DNA from: UBA7916 sp036121365
GTDB lineage: Bacteria; Pseudomonadota; Gammaproteobacteria; Comchoanobacterales; Comchoanobacteraceae
Assembly (NCBI GenBank): GCA_036121365.1
Contig: JAZAFR010000023.1
Span: forward strand, 1-64,000
Direction of reading: 5' to 3'
DNA: 64,000 bases
The notes under the pieces were generated by a model. The model saw only the letters and a list, made by a program, of their open reading frames with translations, made no database searches and was not told where the DNA came from. The position numbers and the translations under genes are program-made. Below, one piece after another: positions 26,501 through 36,026 of this stretch (positions are counted from its first letter, which is position 1; each line of letters opens with the position of its first letter).

Positions 26501-27958
26501 ATGCCGAATAAAAAAAAGAGAAAAGGAGGCAAAGCAGCGTCACAGGGGACAGTCAACAGAGATAAGGTCATGATGCAATATCGACAAGAATTAGATCAAC
26601 TATTGCAACAGCAAGCAGCCCTTGATGAAAAAGGTTTGAACAGTTTTTTAAATAAACATGAGATTGCGCTCGTGCAAGGACATTATAAAGAGAAATTCGA
26701 ACAGTGTCGTGAAGCACATTTTTTTCCGCATATCCACTGTATTACTTCAAGCAATTATAATCCATTTATGACAGTATTTCAACATTATTCAGAGCAAGGA
26801 TATCTTAACAGCAACGAAGCAATAGAAGGGCTGGATCAAGTGGTCAATATGGGTGTTAACAGGAGTGGAAATACATTCTTAATGGAATTACTACTCAATG
26901 AGCAGTGGAATGCTGTCAAACAATGGTTAGATGCCTGTCAAAAATATCAGGTGGGGCTTGATCTCAAAAAATGTGATGATGAGAAAAGGACGGTATTGGA
27001 GCTGGCCATGATGATGGACACAGTGCCAACAGAAATTTTAGAAAATCTGATCAACCTTTATCCAGGAATTGGTGATATCAGTTCAAGATTACTGGAGGAG
27101 GCGCAGTGGGACATTTGTGGTTCTACAGGAGAGTGTGTCAATGAAGAGATGGCAGATGATCTAGCAAAGAGTATGGAAATGGCTCATAGGCAAAATAACC
27201 AATGGTTTATAGGGTATATGGAGCAGAACTATCCAGGGATTTATCGTGCACACAGAGCAGATATGGAGGCAAGATCTGTGTCACAGAATACAGTTAGAGA
27301 GTATTCAGGTGTATTGAGATCTGTTGGCATTGATCCTGAAAGAGATGAAAACGCACGGTGCAATGAAATTAGGCTGATGAGTCAGAGCCAAAGAAATATC
27401 GGTTTGCTGCAAGCAAGTGGTAGAAAAATGGGCTCATGTACCATGATAGAGCTATTGATAGGCATAAATGGTGGTCCGATAAAGGTTCAATTTTCGGCCA
27501 ATGGTGTGCAAATTGATGTGGCAGATCAAGCTGGCAGTGATACTGAATTAATCACTCTCAATTGGACAGCTAACAACACAAAAGCGGTGATTGATATGCT
27601 GAGAAAGCAAGGGTTTTTAAGAGAATACCGTAATGTAGTTGATGAGGTAAGAAAGTCTCTGGAAGCAGAACAAGGAAAATTAACAGGATCTTCAAAAAGA
27701 AAAAAGTATATAGAAAATAGTGTCGCGGCTGCAAGAAGCGCATCAGTAAGAGAAGACGTTGATTTACCAGTGAGGGCAATCAGTCAAAGAATTGAGCCTG
27801 AAGGATTAAGTATGGGGTTGTCTAGGCCATTGGGATTTTTTTCTGAAGGGAAAGCAGCGTCAGAAAACGTCGGTGGTAAAGACGATGCATTTCAGGGGCA
27901 TGATCAAACAGGTAGTGAAGATCTAGAAGATTGGCTCGTCGTAGAACCACCATGTTGA
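26501..27958 (+). CDS. Ankyrin-like effector candidate
   Basis: 485 residues, start fixed by a strong Shine-Dalgarno (AGGAGGG about 6 bases before the ATG) and a consensus promoter. The N-terminus is strongly basic (PNKKKRKGGK), like a nuclear localisation signal. Residues about 120-195 look like two degenerate ankyrin repeats (SGNTFLMELLLNEQWNAVKQ, then KRTVLELAMMMDTVPTEIL). The remainder has no recognised domain. The C-terminus is acidic (GSEDLEDWLVVEPPC). No signal peptide. A role inside a host cell is plausible from the basic N-terminus and ankyrins but unproven. It converges on the next gene with 28 bases between. Confidence 0.65.
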   Translation: MPNKKKRKGGKAASQGTVNRDKVMMQYRQELDQLLQQQAALDEKGLNSFLNKHEIALVQGHYKEKFEQCREAHFFPHIHCITSSNYNPFMTVFQHYSEQGYLNSNEAIEGLDQVVNMGVNRSGNTFLMELLLNEQWNAVKQWLDACQKYQVGLDLKKCDDEKRTVLELAMMMDTVPTEILENLINLYPGIGDISSRLLEEAQWDICGSTGECVNEEMADDLAKSMEMAHRQNNQWFIGYMEQNYPGIYRAHRADMEARSVSQNTVREYSGVLRSVGIDPERDENARCNEIRLMSQSQRNIGLLQASGRKMGSCTMIELLIGINGGPIKVQFSANGVQIDVADQAGSDTELITLNWTANNTKAVIDMLRKQGFLREYRNVVDEVRKSLEAEQGKLTGSSKRKKYIENSVAAARSASVREDVDLPVRAISQRIEPEGLSMGLSRPLGFFSEGKAASENVGGKDDAFQGHDQTGSEDLEDWLVVEPPC

Positions 27959-27986
27959 ATTAAAATCATTAGATAGTCAGTTTCCT

Positions 27987-28520
27987 TTAAGGTCCTCTAG
28001 AAAATAGATTGCCAAGTACCCAGGCTGCACCAACCGCAAGAGCAGCATTGAAATATGATATTTTTGGCAGACTGTGTTTAAAATCATGCTGCATAACTTT
28101 TTCCTGTAATGCATTTGTTGCATCAAGTATTTCTTGAAGGTGTGGTTTTTGGTGATAACTCAGTGCGATGAGGTGTTGAGAAGTGTCATACTTTTTAAGT
28201 GTATCAAGAATAGATCTTCTATACTGAGAAAATTCAGAAAGGAGTTTCTTGCTTTCAGCCTGATTGAATTCAAGGGAATCTAAATCGAGATAACCTATGA
28301 ATTTTTGGGTAGCATTAAAGCTATTCTGTATATTTTTGGTATAGTCTCTGTATATTCTTGACTTAGCGCCTATTTTACTCAAATCTAGAGAACGTAATTC
28401 TGGAAATCCAAGGTCCTTACTAAGTTCTAGAGTATTCATAATATGAGTAGATAGTGATTTGAGATCAGATTTTAGATCTTTGATATTAATAAATAGTTTA
28501 GATGGATCAATCTTTGTCAT
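27987..28520 (-). CDS. Small helical tail-anchored protein
   Basis: 177 residues; ATG with a weak GGAA upstream. The first 150 residues are charged amphipathic helices (LSDLKSLSTHIMNTLELS, FSQYRRSILDTLKKYD), and the only hydrophobic segment is at the extreme C-terminus (about 155-172, FNAALAVGAAWVLGNLF) followed by SRGP. This is the layout of a C-tail-anchored protein. Tail-anchored proteins are uncommon in bacteria, and helical ones can resemble SNARE-like or BH-like host proteins; that is speculation. No family recognised. Confidence 0.6.
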   Translation of the reverse strand: MTKIDPSKLFINIKDLKSDLKSLSTHIMNTLELSKDLGFPELRSLDLSKIGAKSRIYRDYTKNIQNSFNATQKFIGYLDLDSLEFNQAESKKLLSEFSQYRRSILDTLKKYDTSQHLIALSYHQKPHLQEILDATNALQEKVMQHDFKHSLPKISYFNAALAVGAAWVLGNLFSRGP

Positions 28521-28850
28521 AACAATATTCCAATAGGTTGAGTGTTTGTATAGTATAAATATGTGTTAATGTATGATTATTTGAAAAATAATCATTAATA
28601 AGGTCAAACAATGCAGGGTATGCGTTCAAAAGAATCACAGATTGAGAACCCTTTTCAGTATGGTTTAGGGCAGGTAGACCTCATATATACCAAAGCAATA
28701 GATTAGAATAAAGTTTAGAAAAGTTGGTGCAATAGATTATCTATAGTCATGATAAGAATGAAGAGTTATGTTTGAAGAGAAAAACAAAGATAGTAGAAAA
28801 ATAAGTAATGCAGGTGTAAGAATTGCTTGAAAAGATTGTAGATGAATTGC
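28521..28850. other. Intergenic region, one doubtful micro-ORF
   Basis: Mostly AT-rich sequence upstream of the tail-anchored protein gene and downstream of the histidine kinase. One 31-codon ORF (28611-28706, plus strand, AAGG before its ATG) encodes MQGMRSKESQIENPFQYG...; it has no other support. No RNA gene or terminator seen. Confidence 0.3.
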
Positions 28851-30269
28851 TTAAGTTTGCGTGTGCCTGTCTTCGGGTTTTGGTAAGAAGACCCGAACGC
28901 AAAGACCCACACCATTTCTGGGTGTTTCAAGTTCAATGCGACCATGATGAAGATCAACAATTTGATTGACGATGTTCAGTCCAAGGCCAGTGCCTGTCTG
29001 GGCATTACCAATTACTCGATAGAATCGCTCAAAAACACGTTTCTGTAGGTCTTTTGGTATGCCAGGTCCTTGGTCAAGAAAAGACAGCACATATTCGTTC
29101 TTAAAGCGATCAAGTGTAATGACGATTTCGGTATTGGGTTCACTATAGCGAATGGAGTTGTCAACAAGGTTTGAAATCAGTGTCTGTAGTGCAATCTCAT
29201 GTCCAAAAATAACGCCAGCATCTTTTAAATTGTCTTGAAAAGAAATTTTTATGTCTTTTTTAATGGCGGTAACAGCAAGTTCTGCAAGGACAAGTGTGAC
29301 TGATGAGGCGATATTGATCAGCACATGCTCACGCAAATGCGCATCGGGCATGGTTCGGCTTAACATCAAGAGCTGATCTATGGTGTGTGTGGCTCTATCG
29401 ACACTGGTGATGATTTTTTCTAGCTGAACCTTGATGTCCGATGGTTTTTTTGCACTTTGAGCAACTTGTACATGAGTTTTCAAGGCTGCCAATGGAGTTT
29501 TTAGCTCATGAGCTGCGTCTGCTGCAAAGCGGCTTTCACGCATAAAATTATTGTGAAGTCTATCAAAGAGTGAGTTGATTTCATTGATGAGAGGCTGAAT
29601 CTCTCTTGGAATATTTTGAGTTGGTATGGGGTTGAGATTGTTATGGGCTCGCTGCTTAATCTCTTGGCTTGTGGATTGTATGCTAACAAGACTGCGGCTG
29701 ATAATAATCCAGAGAAAGAGTCCTAAGGGAGGGATGGTCAACAGAATGATAACAATCGCCTTGGTATTGGCATTTTCCTCGATATAAAGTCGGGTATGAT
29801 GAGGATGGAAAATAACCACTGAATTTCCAGTGCTGGTAACGAGTTTAAACGTACGCCATTTCTCGCCATTAATCTGAATGGAGTTAAAGCCTACCGGAAT
29901 GGGTTTACTTGGGTCTGGTGCTCGAGGAGATTTGGCAATGAGTTTGCCTAACGGGTTATAGACTTTAAATTGAATATTGTCGAGCGATCTATGTAGTTCA
30001 TCAAGGTATGATTGATCGTCATAGGGTATGGCTTCTATTGACTTTGCATAGTATTCAACTTTGGCATGTAGTCCACGTGGGGTGGCGTAGATGGTGATGT
30101 CTTCATGGAGAAAGGCATTAATGCTGTGTGCCATAATCACCATCTGTGCATCAAGATGTGGACGAATAGACTTATAGCCAAAGTATAAGTTACTGATTAT
30201 GGCAAGATTGGTTGCAAACAAAACGCCTATAAGCAAATTTGCAACTAAAAATTGACGTATTGAACGCAT
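28851..30269 (-). CDS. Sensor histidine kinase (QseC/PmrB-like)
   Basis: 472 residues. Membrane segments at about 10-30 and 170-190 bracket a periplasmic sensor of ~140 residues. HAMP-like linker, then HisKA with phospho-acceptor H254 (FAADAAHELKTPLAAL), N-box (LISNLVDNSIRYS), G1 (FLDQGPGIP) and G2 (GTGLGLNIVNQIV). It autophosphorylates and passes phosphate to the response regulator encoded just upstream; the two genes overlap by one base (TAATG). The overall layout matches the QseC/PmrB/TctE group, but the signal sensed is not evident. Confidence 0.9.
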   Translation of the reverse strand: MRSIRQFLVANLLIGVLFATNLAIISNLYFGYKSIRPHLDAQMVIMAHSINAFLHEDITIYATPRGLHAKVEYYAKSIEAIPYDDQSYLDELHRSLDNIQFKVYNPLGKLIAKSPRAPDPSKPIPVGFNSIQINGEKWRTFKLVTSTGNSVVIFHPHHTRLYIEENANTKAIVIILLTIPPLGLFLWIIISRSLVSIQSTSQEIKQRAHNNLNPIPTQNIPREIQPLINEINSLFDRLHNNFMRESRFAADAAHELKTPLAALKTHVQVAQSAKKPSDIKVQLEKIITSVDRATHTIDQLLMLSRTMPDAHLREHVLINIASSVTLVLAELAVTAIKKDIKISFQDNLKDAGVIFGHEIALQTLISNLVDNSIRYSEPNTEIVITLDRFKNEYVLSFLDQGPGIPKDLQKRVFERFYRVIGNAQTGTGLGLNIVNQIVDLHHGRIELETPRNGVGLCVRVFLPKPEDRHTQT

Positions 30270-30946
30270 TAACCCTCTTCTGCGATATAGCCAACACCAC
30301 GAATGGTTTTTATTGAAATGGCATTGGAAATCTTTTTACGTATATGATGAATATGCACTTCTATTGCGTTGCTGTCAACATCATCTCCCCACCCATAGAG
30401 TGCTTGAGACAACATATCTCTGGTGACGACTTTTCCAGTCATTTCAACTAGTTTAGACAGAAGCGTAAACTCACGACGAGAAAATTCAACAAGATTGTCT
30501 GAAATAAACACTTTGTGTGCTGACTGGTCAATGGATACTTTCCCAAGTGAAAGAATAGAAGTCGACTGTTTGCTTTCTCCACGGCGTGTAATTGTTCTCA
30601 GTCTTGCACAAAGTTCTGATAAATCAAATGGCTTCGTAAGATAGTCATCCGCGCCTTGATCCAATCCATTGACTTTATCTGGAATGGTATTTCTGGCTGT
30701 CAATATCAATATCGGTGTTGTCACTTTATGACTACGCAAAGATTGTAAAATCTCAAGTCCTGATTTTTTTGGCAGTCCAAGATCTAGTATGATTGCATCA
30801 AAAGATTCTTTTTGATTGGGCAGTAAAAGTGTATCCAGCGCAGTTTGGCCATCAGTTAACCATTCTACAGAATACATGTGTTGTTTAAGCCCAGATATGA
30901 TTGCATCGCCCAGTAACTGGTCATCTTCAACTAAAAGTACTCTCAC
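30269..30946 (-). CDS. OmpR-family response regulator (QseB/PmrA-like)
   Basis: 225 residues from a GTG at 30946, with GGAG five bases upstream; the ATG two bases earlier runs straight into TGA. The receiver has acidic pocket E7-D8-D9, phospho-acceptor D55 (IILDLGLPKKSG) and the conserved Lys in YLTKPFDL. The C-terminal winged helix shows FSRREFTLLSKLV, SNAIEVHIHHIRKKI and IKTIRGVGYIAEEG. It is co-transcribed with the kinase and diverges from the glutamate dehydrogenase gene, which makes that gene a possible target. Confidence 0.92.
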   Translation of the reverse strand: MRVLLVEDDQLLGDAIISGLKQHMYSVEWLTDGQTALDTLLLPNQKESFDAIILDLGLPKKSGLEILQSLRSHKVTTPILILTARNTIPDKVNGLDQGADDYLTKPFDLSELCARLRTITRRGESKQSTSILSLGKVSIDQSAHKVFISDNLVEFSRREFTLLSKLVEMTGKVVTRDMLSQALYGWGDDVDSNAIEVHIHHIRKKISNAISIKTIRGVGYIAEEG

Positions 30947-30977
30947 ATTTTCTCCATATTTTATTTATTCATGGCAA

Positions 30978-31006
30978 ATTATAAAGGTTAATTTAAGAAA
31001 TTACAA
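30978..31006 (-). promoter_or_regulatory. Predicted promoter of the two-component operon
   Basis: Minus strand: TTGTAA (31006-31001, 4 of 6), 17-base spacer and a perfect TATAAT (30983-30978), placing the start about 25 bases before the GTG. The spacer contains CTTAAATTAA, a TTAA-rich stretch of the type bound by PmrA/QseB-class regulators, so autoregulation is possible. Confidence 0.55.
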
Positions 31007-31132
31007 GATATATAGTAAATTAACAATGATTTTTTACATATAATCAGTGCCAAATAAGCAATTGGGATTGGTAGTCTTGAAATATAAATATAGATGATTT
31101 AGTCTCATAATTAAGCATTTGAGTCAATTGAT

Positions 31133-34100
31133 ATGATTGAGAAAAACCTGGTAGATAAGCTCTTAAAAATCATCGATAAGATAGTTCGTGAAATGACAAT
31201 AGAAAATCACGCTTATTTCAGTTTATTCATCCAAAATATTTATCAAAGCATATGTCACAAGTACGATCAAAACATCAATGATCAAAAGCTGCAAAAGTTA
31301 TTAATCGCCATATGGAAAACAGTTGAGAAGAGAAAAGACCACTGTTCAATAAAAATTTATGATGAAGTAGAGGAAGGGAGCTATACCAGTATTTTGGTTG
31401 TCAGTATGGCAGATTTGCCATTTGTGGTAGACACAATACGCATTTCAATTAACAATCACAACATGCCAATCAGAAATTTTTACAATGTTGCGCAATTGGC
31501 CATTGAAAGAGACCGAGAAGGCAAGATTATCCCAAACATGACGATGTCAGGACAAAATGAGGAGTTGGTTTCAGTCTTTATACTCGATCAAATATCAGAA
31601 AAAGAAAAGCAAGTATTGACTAATGCCCTCCTAGTCACTTTGAGTGATGTCAACAATGCAGTCGAGGACTGGAGAAAAATGCAAAGCTTGATGAAAGAAG
31701 TGGTCGAGACATGGGATGGTGCATTTAAGACTCAACAAGGCAAGAAGAAATTACAAGAAGTCAAGTTGTATATGGAGTGGCTACATGAGTACTTCACTTT
31801 TTTTGGGGCACAGTGCTATTCAGTTAAAAAAGATTCTTCTGGCATCAGTTATTTAAAAAAGGATAAAGGGACAGGTCTTGGAATATCGCAAAATACTGAC
31901 TGTTCAATTATGACAGAAAAAGATACTTTCAGAGTAAAAAATAGTCCCAAGCCAAATCAATGTGAGACAGGTCTATTCTATATCACAAAATCCACGCAAC
32001 GATGTAGTATTCATAGAGATGTGTATACTGATTTATTGGTATTGAGAATTTTAAATGAAAATTCAGAAGTGATTGGTGAGGTAAGATTTGCAGGTTTGCT
32101 AAGCAGCGAGGCATATGATGCAGATCCAAGTAAAATACCTTGGCTCAGAAAAAAAATATCTGATGTGATTGATCAAACAGGATTAAAGTCAAGATATTCC
32201 ACTAAGGCATTGACTCACATTCTAAAAAATGTACCAACAGATGAGATGTTTCAGTCTACGACATCAGACTTAAAAAAGCTAGGCTTGATGCAGCTATCAG
32301 TCAAAGGTTTAAAGAAAACCAAAGTGGTGATTCGTCTCGATATATTAGAGTCATTTTACACAATGATTTTATTGATGCCGAAAGATTATTATAACATGCA
32401 AGTGATGACAAGCATTACCAAATACATAAAATTATTGACAAAAGCGGATAAGATAGACTGGATGTCGAGCTTTAGTGACAATACCCTGGTGAGTATTTAT
32501 TACACAATTAAGAACAGACCAGAAGTTAAGATATCGAAGAAAACGATAGAATTAATTGAAAATAAAATCACAGAAATAGGCAAGCCATGGTGGGAGGGTA
32601 TTATCCAAGCCCATAGAGTTTCCGGTCAAGATATTGAGCTTGAAAAGTTGATGGAGTATAAAGATTTTTTTGGTTCTAAGTACCAGAGTAAATACAAAGG
32701 GATCGATGTCATTGAAGATATTCAGTACATTGAAAAGGTTAAGTTAAATATAGGGCCAAAGTTACACATACGGTTCAAAAAAATAGTAAAAAACGATAAC
32801 AGTAAGTTGTTTTGGTCAATGAAAATGTACCAAGTAAATTCAGAAATTACACTTTCAGATATTTTGCCAGTACTAGAAAACCTTGGTTTACTCGTGATGA
32901 GGGAAGATAACTTTCGCTTGGTTGATTTAGACGATGAAGAAAAAGTATATTCCATAGTCGATTTAGATATCGCTCCAGCAGTGGATAAAGCAGACTTGAC
33001 AAAGTCTAGGGTGGCTGAAGTCATTGAATGTATAAAAAGTGTCATAGAAAATAAGGCGCATAATGATGCCATCAATAAATTACTAACTCTAGCAGATATC
33101 AAGTATGAGAGTATACAGGTTCTTCGAGCCTACATCTATTATGCCAAGCAAACCAACTTCATTTTGAGTACAGAATATATGATGCAAAGTGTTGTAAAAT
33201 ATCCTGATCTGTCGAAAATGATTATAGATATGTTTCAGAAAAAATTCTCAGTAGATGTTGAGCGGTCTGGTGATGCGTCTAATATAGAGATGGAGATTAA
33301 AAAATTTGAAAGTGATGTTGAAACAGTCTCAAGTTTAAATGAAGACAGGGTTTTTAAGCGATTGCTGAACAGTATTAAGGCTACAGTAAGAACCAATCAT
33401 TACAGGAAGGATTCAGAGGCACTGGTTTTGAAAATGAAGCCAAGATCGATTCCTGAGATGCCTTTGCCAGTTCCAAAAATAGAAGCCTTTGTGTTTTCAT
33501 ACCAGGTTGTCGGTACGCACCTGAGAATGAGTCTAGTTTCCAGAGGAGGAATTCGGTGGTCAGATCGGCTTGAAGATTATAGAACCGAGGTCTTGGGGTT
33601 AATGCATGCTCAGCAGTTGAAAAATGCGGTCATTGTGCCTGATGGTGCAAAAGGCGTCTTTGTACCTAAGCAGCTCAATAAAAAAATGACAAGGGAGGAA
33701 TACGCTGCAGAGGGATTAAGGTGTTATCAGATATTTATAAAATCAATCATTTCAATTTCAGATAACTATATAGATGGTAAGTTGGTAAAGCCGTCGTGTG
33801 TAAAATGCTATGATGATGAAGATGCATATTTTGTTGTTGCTGCAGATAAAGGAACAGCAACTTTTTCAGACTATGCCAATGCGATTGCTAGGGAGAAAAA
33901 GTTTTGGTTAGATGATGCTTTTGCGTCAGGTGGTCACAATGGGTATGATCATAAAAAAATAGGGATAACTGCTAAGGGGGCATGGCAGTCAGTATGTTGG
34001 CATTTCACAATGCTGGGAATCAACCCAGACAGGGATAGCTTCACTGTGGTAGGAATTGGTGATATGAGTGGAGATGTATTTGGCAATGGAATGTTGTTAT

Positions 34101-35983
34101 CTCGCGAGATATGTTTGATTGCTGCTTTCGATCACAGGCATATATTCATAGACCCAAAACCCAACAAAAAAACAGGTTTGCAGGAGAGGAGGCGATTATT
34201 CAGCCTGGCGAGCAGTAGTTGGGATGATTATAATAAAGATCTAATATCGCAGGGTGGAGGTGTTTTTTCTCGAGAAGAAAAATATATACATTTGACAGAC
34301 GAAATTTGTTCCCTTCTTGGTGTTGAAGAGTATACAATGACGCCAAATCAGCTGATTAAGAGTATTTTGTCATCTGAAGTAGATCTAATATGGAATGGCG
34401 GTATTGGCACATATATCAGAGCCTCAACAGAGAGGAATTCTGATGTCAAAGATATGGCCAATGATGGGTGTCGGATTGTAGCATCTGATCTAAGAGCAAG
34501 AGTGTTTGGCGAAGGTGGTAATCTAGGAATTACTCAGTTAGCAAGAAGAGAGTATGAGCTGCAAGGCGGTTTAATTAATACAGATTTTATTGACAACGCG
34601 GGTGGCGTTGCCTGTAGTGACAGTGAGGTCAATATAAAAATAGCACTGGGTGCTATTGTGAAATCAGGTGATATGACCATTGCTCAGAGGAATCAGCTGT
34701 TGGTTGATGTTGAAAAAGACGTGGTGAGAATGATACTCCATAATATTCACATTCAAAATTTTGCACTCAGCGCTGACCAAATGCAAGCAGAGGCAGGTGT
34801 AGATGTTTATATACGATATATCGCTTGTTTGGATAAGTTGCATGTATCTAATCCAGAGGTTGATAAGCTTCCAGGGCAAAAAGAGATAATGGCCAGGCAG
34901 GCATATGGAAAAACAGTCGTCAGATCAGAGTTGGCTATTATGTGTTCACATGCAAAAACATTATTGACAAGGAGCTTGTTAAAGGGTGGGCTAATAGATG
35001 ACCCATATACATTGCTTTATTTGTACCATACATTTCCAGATGAGATTGCTTCAAAATACAGTGAATCATTACTAAAGCATGTTTTAAGAAGGGAAATCAT
35101 TGCGACTCAGGTCAGTGGTTTATGCATTGATGATATGGGGGTTACCTATATCCAACAAATGAAAGATGACACAGGATGCAATTCAGAGATGGCAGTTAAG
35201 GCATATTTTATCAGTCTAGAGGTTTTTCAGATGCGCCCTGTTATTAACTACATTTCTGAGAATAAAAGTGGTATAGAAGTAGATAAGTTGCTGATAATAT
35301 TTAAAAGAGTGAGAAGGTTGTTGAAAGATGCTTCATTATGGATAATTCAAAATATTGATTTAAGTATAGAGGTTCCAATGAAAGAAATTGCTGATATATT
35401 TTCAATACCAATCGAATTATTGGCAAGGCACATATCGTTAACTGTTGATGAAGATGATCAGGAGGAGGCAGCCAGGTGGCATGCATTGTTAGTGGAATCA
35501 GGTGCTGGAGGACACATAGCCAATACAGTTGCGTATTCTGGCTATTTGGCAGGTATGTTAAATATTGTATGGGGCTTGAAAGACACAACTGGAAAGATAG
35601 ATAAATTTGCAGAGGTGTATTTCTGGATAGGCAAAAATTGGTCAATATCATGGTTAAGAGAACAGGTTGATCATATGCCCATCGATTCAATTTGGTCACA
35701 AATAACGAAAACATCCATGCTCAAGGATATTGATCGACATCAAAGGTCGATGGCTAAAAATGTATTCATTATGCTAAAAGCATATAGGCGAAGCCAATAT
35801 TCCAAAGGGTATGAAGAGATTTTAAGTAGATACAAAATGGAATATCAAGACTGGCTGAATGTTGTGGAAAGAATGCAGGCAATAACAAAAATGGATTTCT
35901 CTATGTTTTCTGTTGCGTTACTGAAATTAAAAGCTTTGAGTGATGTCATCGAGTCGGGATGTGAGGTTGTCGAAGGTGAATGA
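31133..35983 (+). CDS. gdhB: NAD-specific glutamate dehydrogenase, large (GDH-180-type)
   Basis: 1616 residues, the normal size for the large NAD-GDH class, which oxidises glutamate to 2-oxoglutarate and ammonia with NAD. The catalytic part starts near residue 800: RGGIRWSDRLEDYRTEVLGL, then KNAVIVPDGAKGVFVPK with the substrate and catalytic lysines, VVGIGDMSGDVFGNGM (about 975, nucleotide site) and DFIDNAGGVACSDSEVNIKI (about 1150). The N-terminal half carries the regulatory regions of this class. The Shine-Dalgarno is weak. Intracellular bacteria often live on host amino acids, so this enzyme probably feeds glutamate into the TCA cycle. It diverges from the two-component genes. Confidence 0.95.
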   Translation: MIEKNLVDKLLKIIDKIVREMTIENHAYFSLFIQNIYQSICHKYDQNINDQKLQKLLIAIWKTVEKRKDHCSIKIYDEVEEGSYTSILVVSMADLPFVVDTIRISINNHNMPIRNFYNVAQLAIERDREGKIIPNMTMSGQNEELVSVFILDQISEKEKQVLTNALLVTLSDVNNAVEDWRKMQSLMKEVVETWDGAFKTQQGKKKLQEVKLYMEWLHEYFTFFGAQCYSVKKDSSGISYLKKDKGTGLGISQNTDCSIMTEKDTFRVKNSPKPNQCETGLFYITKSTQRCSIHRDVYTDLLVLRILNENSEVIGEVRFAGLLSSEAYDADPSKIPWLRKKISDVIDQTGLKSRYSTKALTHILKNVPTDEMFQSTTSDLKKLGLMQLSVKGLKKTKVVIRLDILESFYTMILLMPKDYYNMQVMTSITKYIKLLTKADKIDWMSSFSDNTLVSIYYTIKNRPEVKISKKTIELIENKITEIGKPWWEGIIQAHRVSGQDIELEKLMEYKDFFGSKYQSKYKGIDVIEDIQYIEKVKLNIGPKLHIRFKKIVKNDNSKLFWSMKMYQVNSEITLSDILPVLENLGLLVMREDNFRLVDLDDEEKVYSIVDLDIAPAVDKADLTKSRVAEVIECIKSVIENKAHNDAINKLLTLADIKYESIQVLRAYIYYAKQTNFILSTEYMMQSVVKYPDLSKMIIDMFQKKFSVDVERSGDASNIEMEIKKFESDVETVSSLNEDRVFKRLLNSIKATVRTNHYRKDSEALVLKMKPRSIPEMPLPVPKIEAFVFSYQVVGTHLRMSLVSRGGIRWSDRLEDYRTEVLGLMHAQQLKNAVIVPDGAKGVFVPKQLNKKMTREEYAAEGLRCYQIFIKSIISISDNYIDGKLVKPSCVKCYDDEDAYFVVAADKGTATFSDYANAIAREKKFWLDDAFASGGHNGYDHKKIGITAKGAWQSVCWHFTMLGINPDRDSFTVVGIGDMSGDVFGNGMLLSREICLIAAFDHRHIFIDPKPNKKTGLQERRRLFSLASSSWDDYNKDLISQGGGVFSREEKYIHLTDEICSLLGVEEYTMTPNQLIKSILSSEVDLIWNGGIGTYIRASTERNSDVKDMANDGCRIVASDLRARVFGEGGNLGITQLARREYELQGGLINTDFIDNAGGVACSDSEVNIKIALGAIVKSGDMTIAQRNQLLVDVEKDVVRMILHNIHIQNFALSADQMQAEAGVDVYIRYIACLDKLHVSNPEVDKLPGQKEIMARQAYGKTVVRSELAIMCSHAKTLLTRSLLKGGLIDDPYTLLYLYHTFPDEIASKYSESLLKHVLRREIIATQVSGLCIDDMGVTYIQQMKDDTGCNSEMAVKAYFISLEVFQMRPVINYISENKSGIEVDKLLIIFKRVRRLLKDASLWIIQNIDLSIEVPMKEIADIFSIPIELLARHISLTVDEDDQEEAARWHALLVESGAGGHIANTVAYSGYLAGMLNIVWGLKDTTGKIDKFAEVYFWIGKNWSISWLREQVDHMPIDSIWSQITKTSMLKDIDRHQRSMAKNVFIMLKAYRRSQYSKGYEEILSRYKMEYQDWLNVVERMQAITKMDFSMFSVALLKLKALSDVIESGCEVVEGE

Positions 35984-36026
35984 TTTGTATAGCAAAAGGA
36001 TGTCCTTTACACGTTTGTATTGGAAG

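Noticed and set aside
35301..35714. 137-codon minus-strand ORF
   Set aside because: Fully antisense to the glutamate dehydrogenase gene; its length reflects codon bias of that gene.
35995..36008. AAAGGATGTCCTTT as a terminator between gdhB and the GPx-family gene
   Set aside because: Only five weak base pairs with a minimal loop and no following T run.
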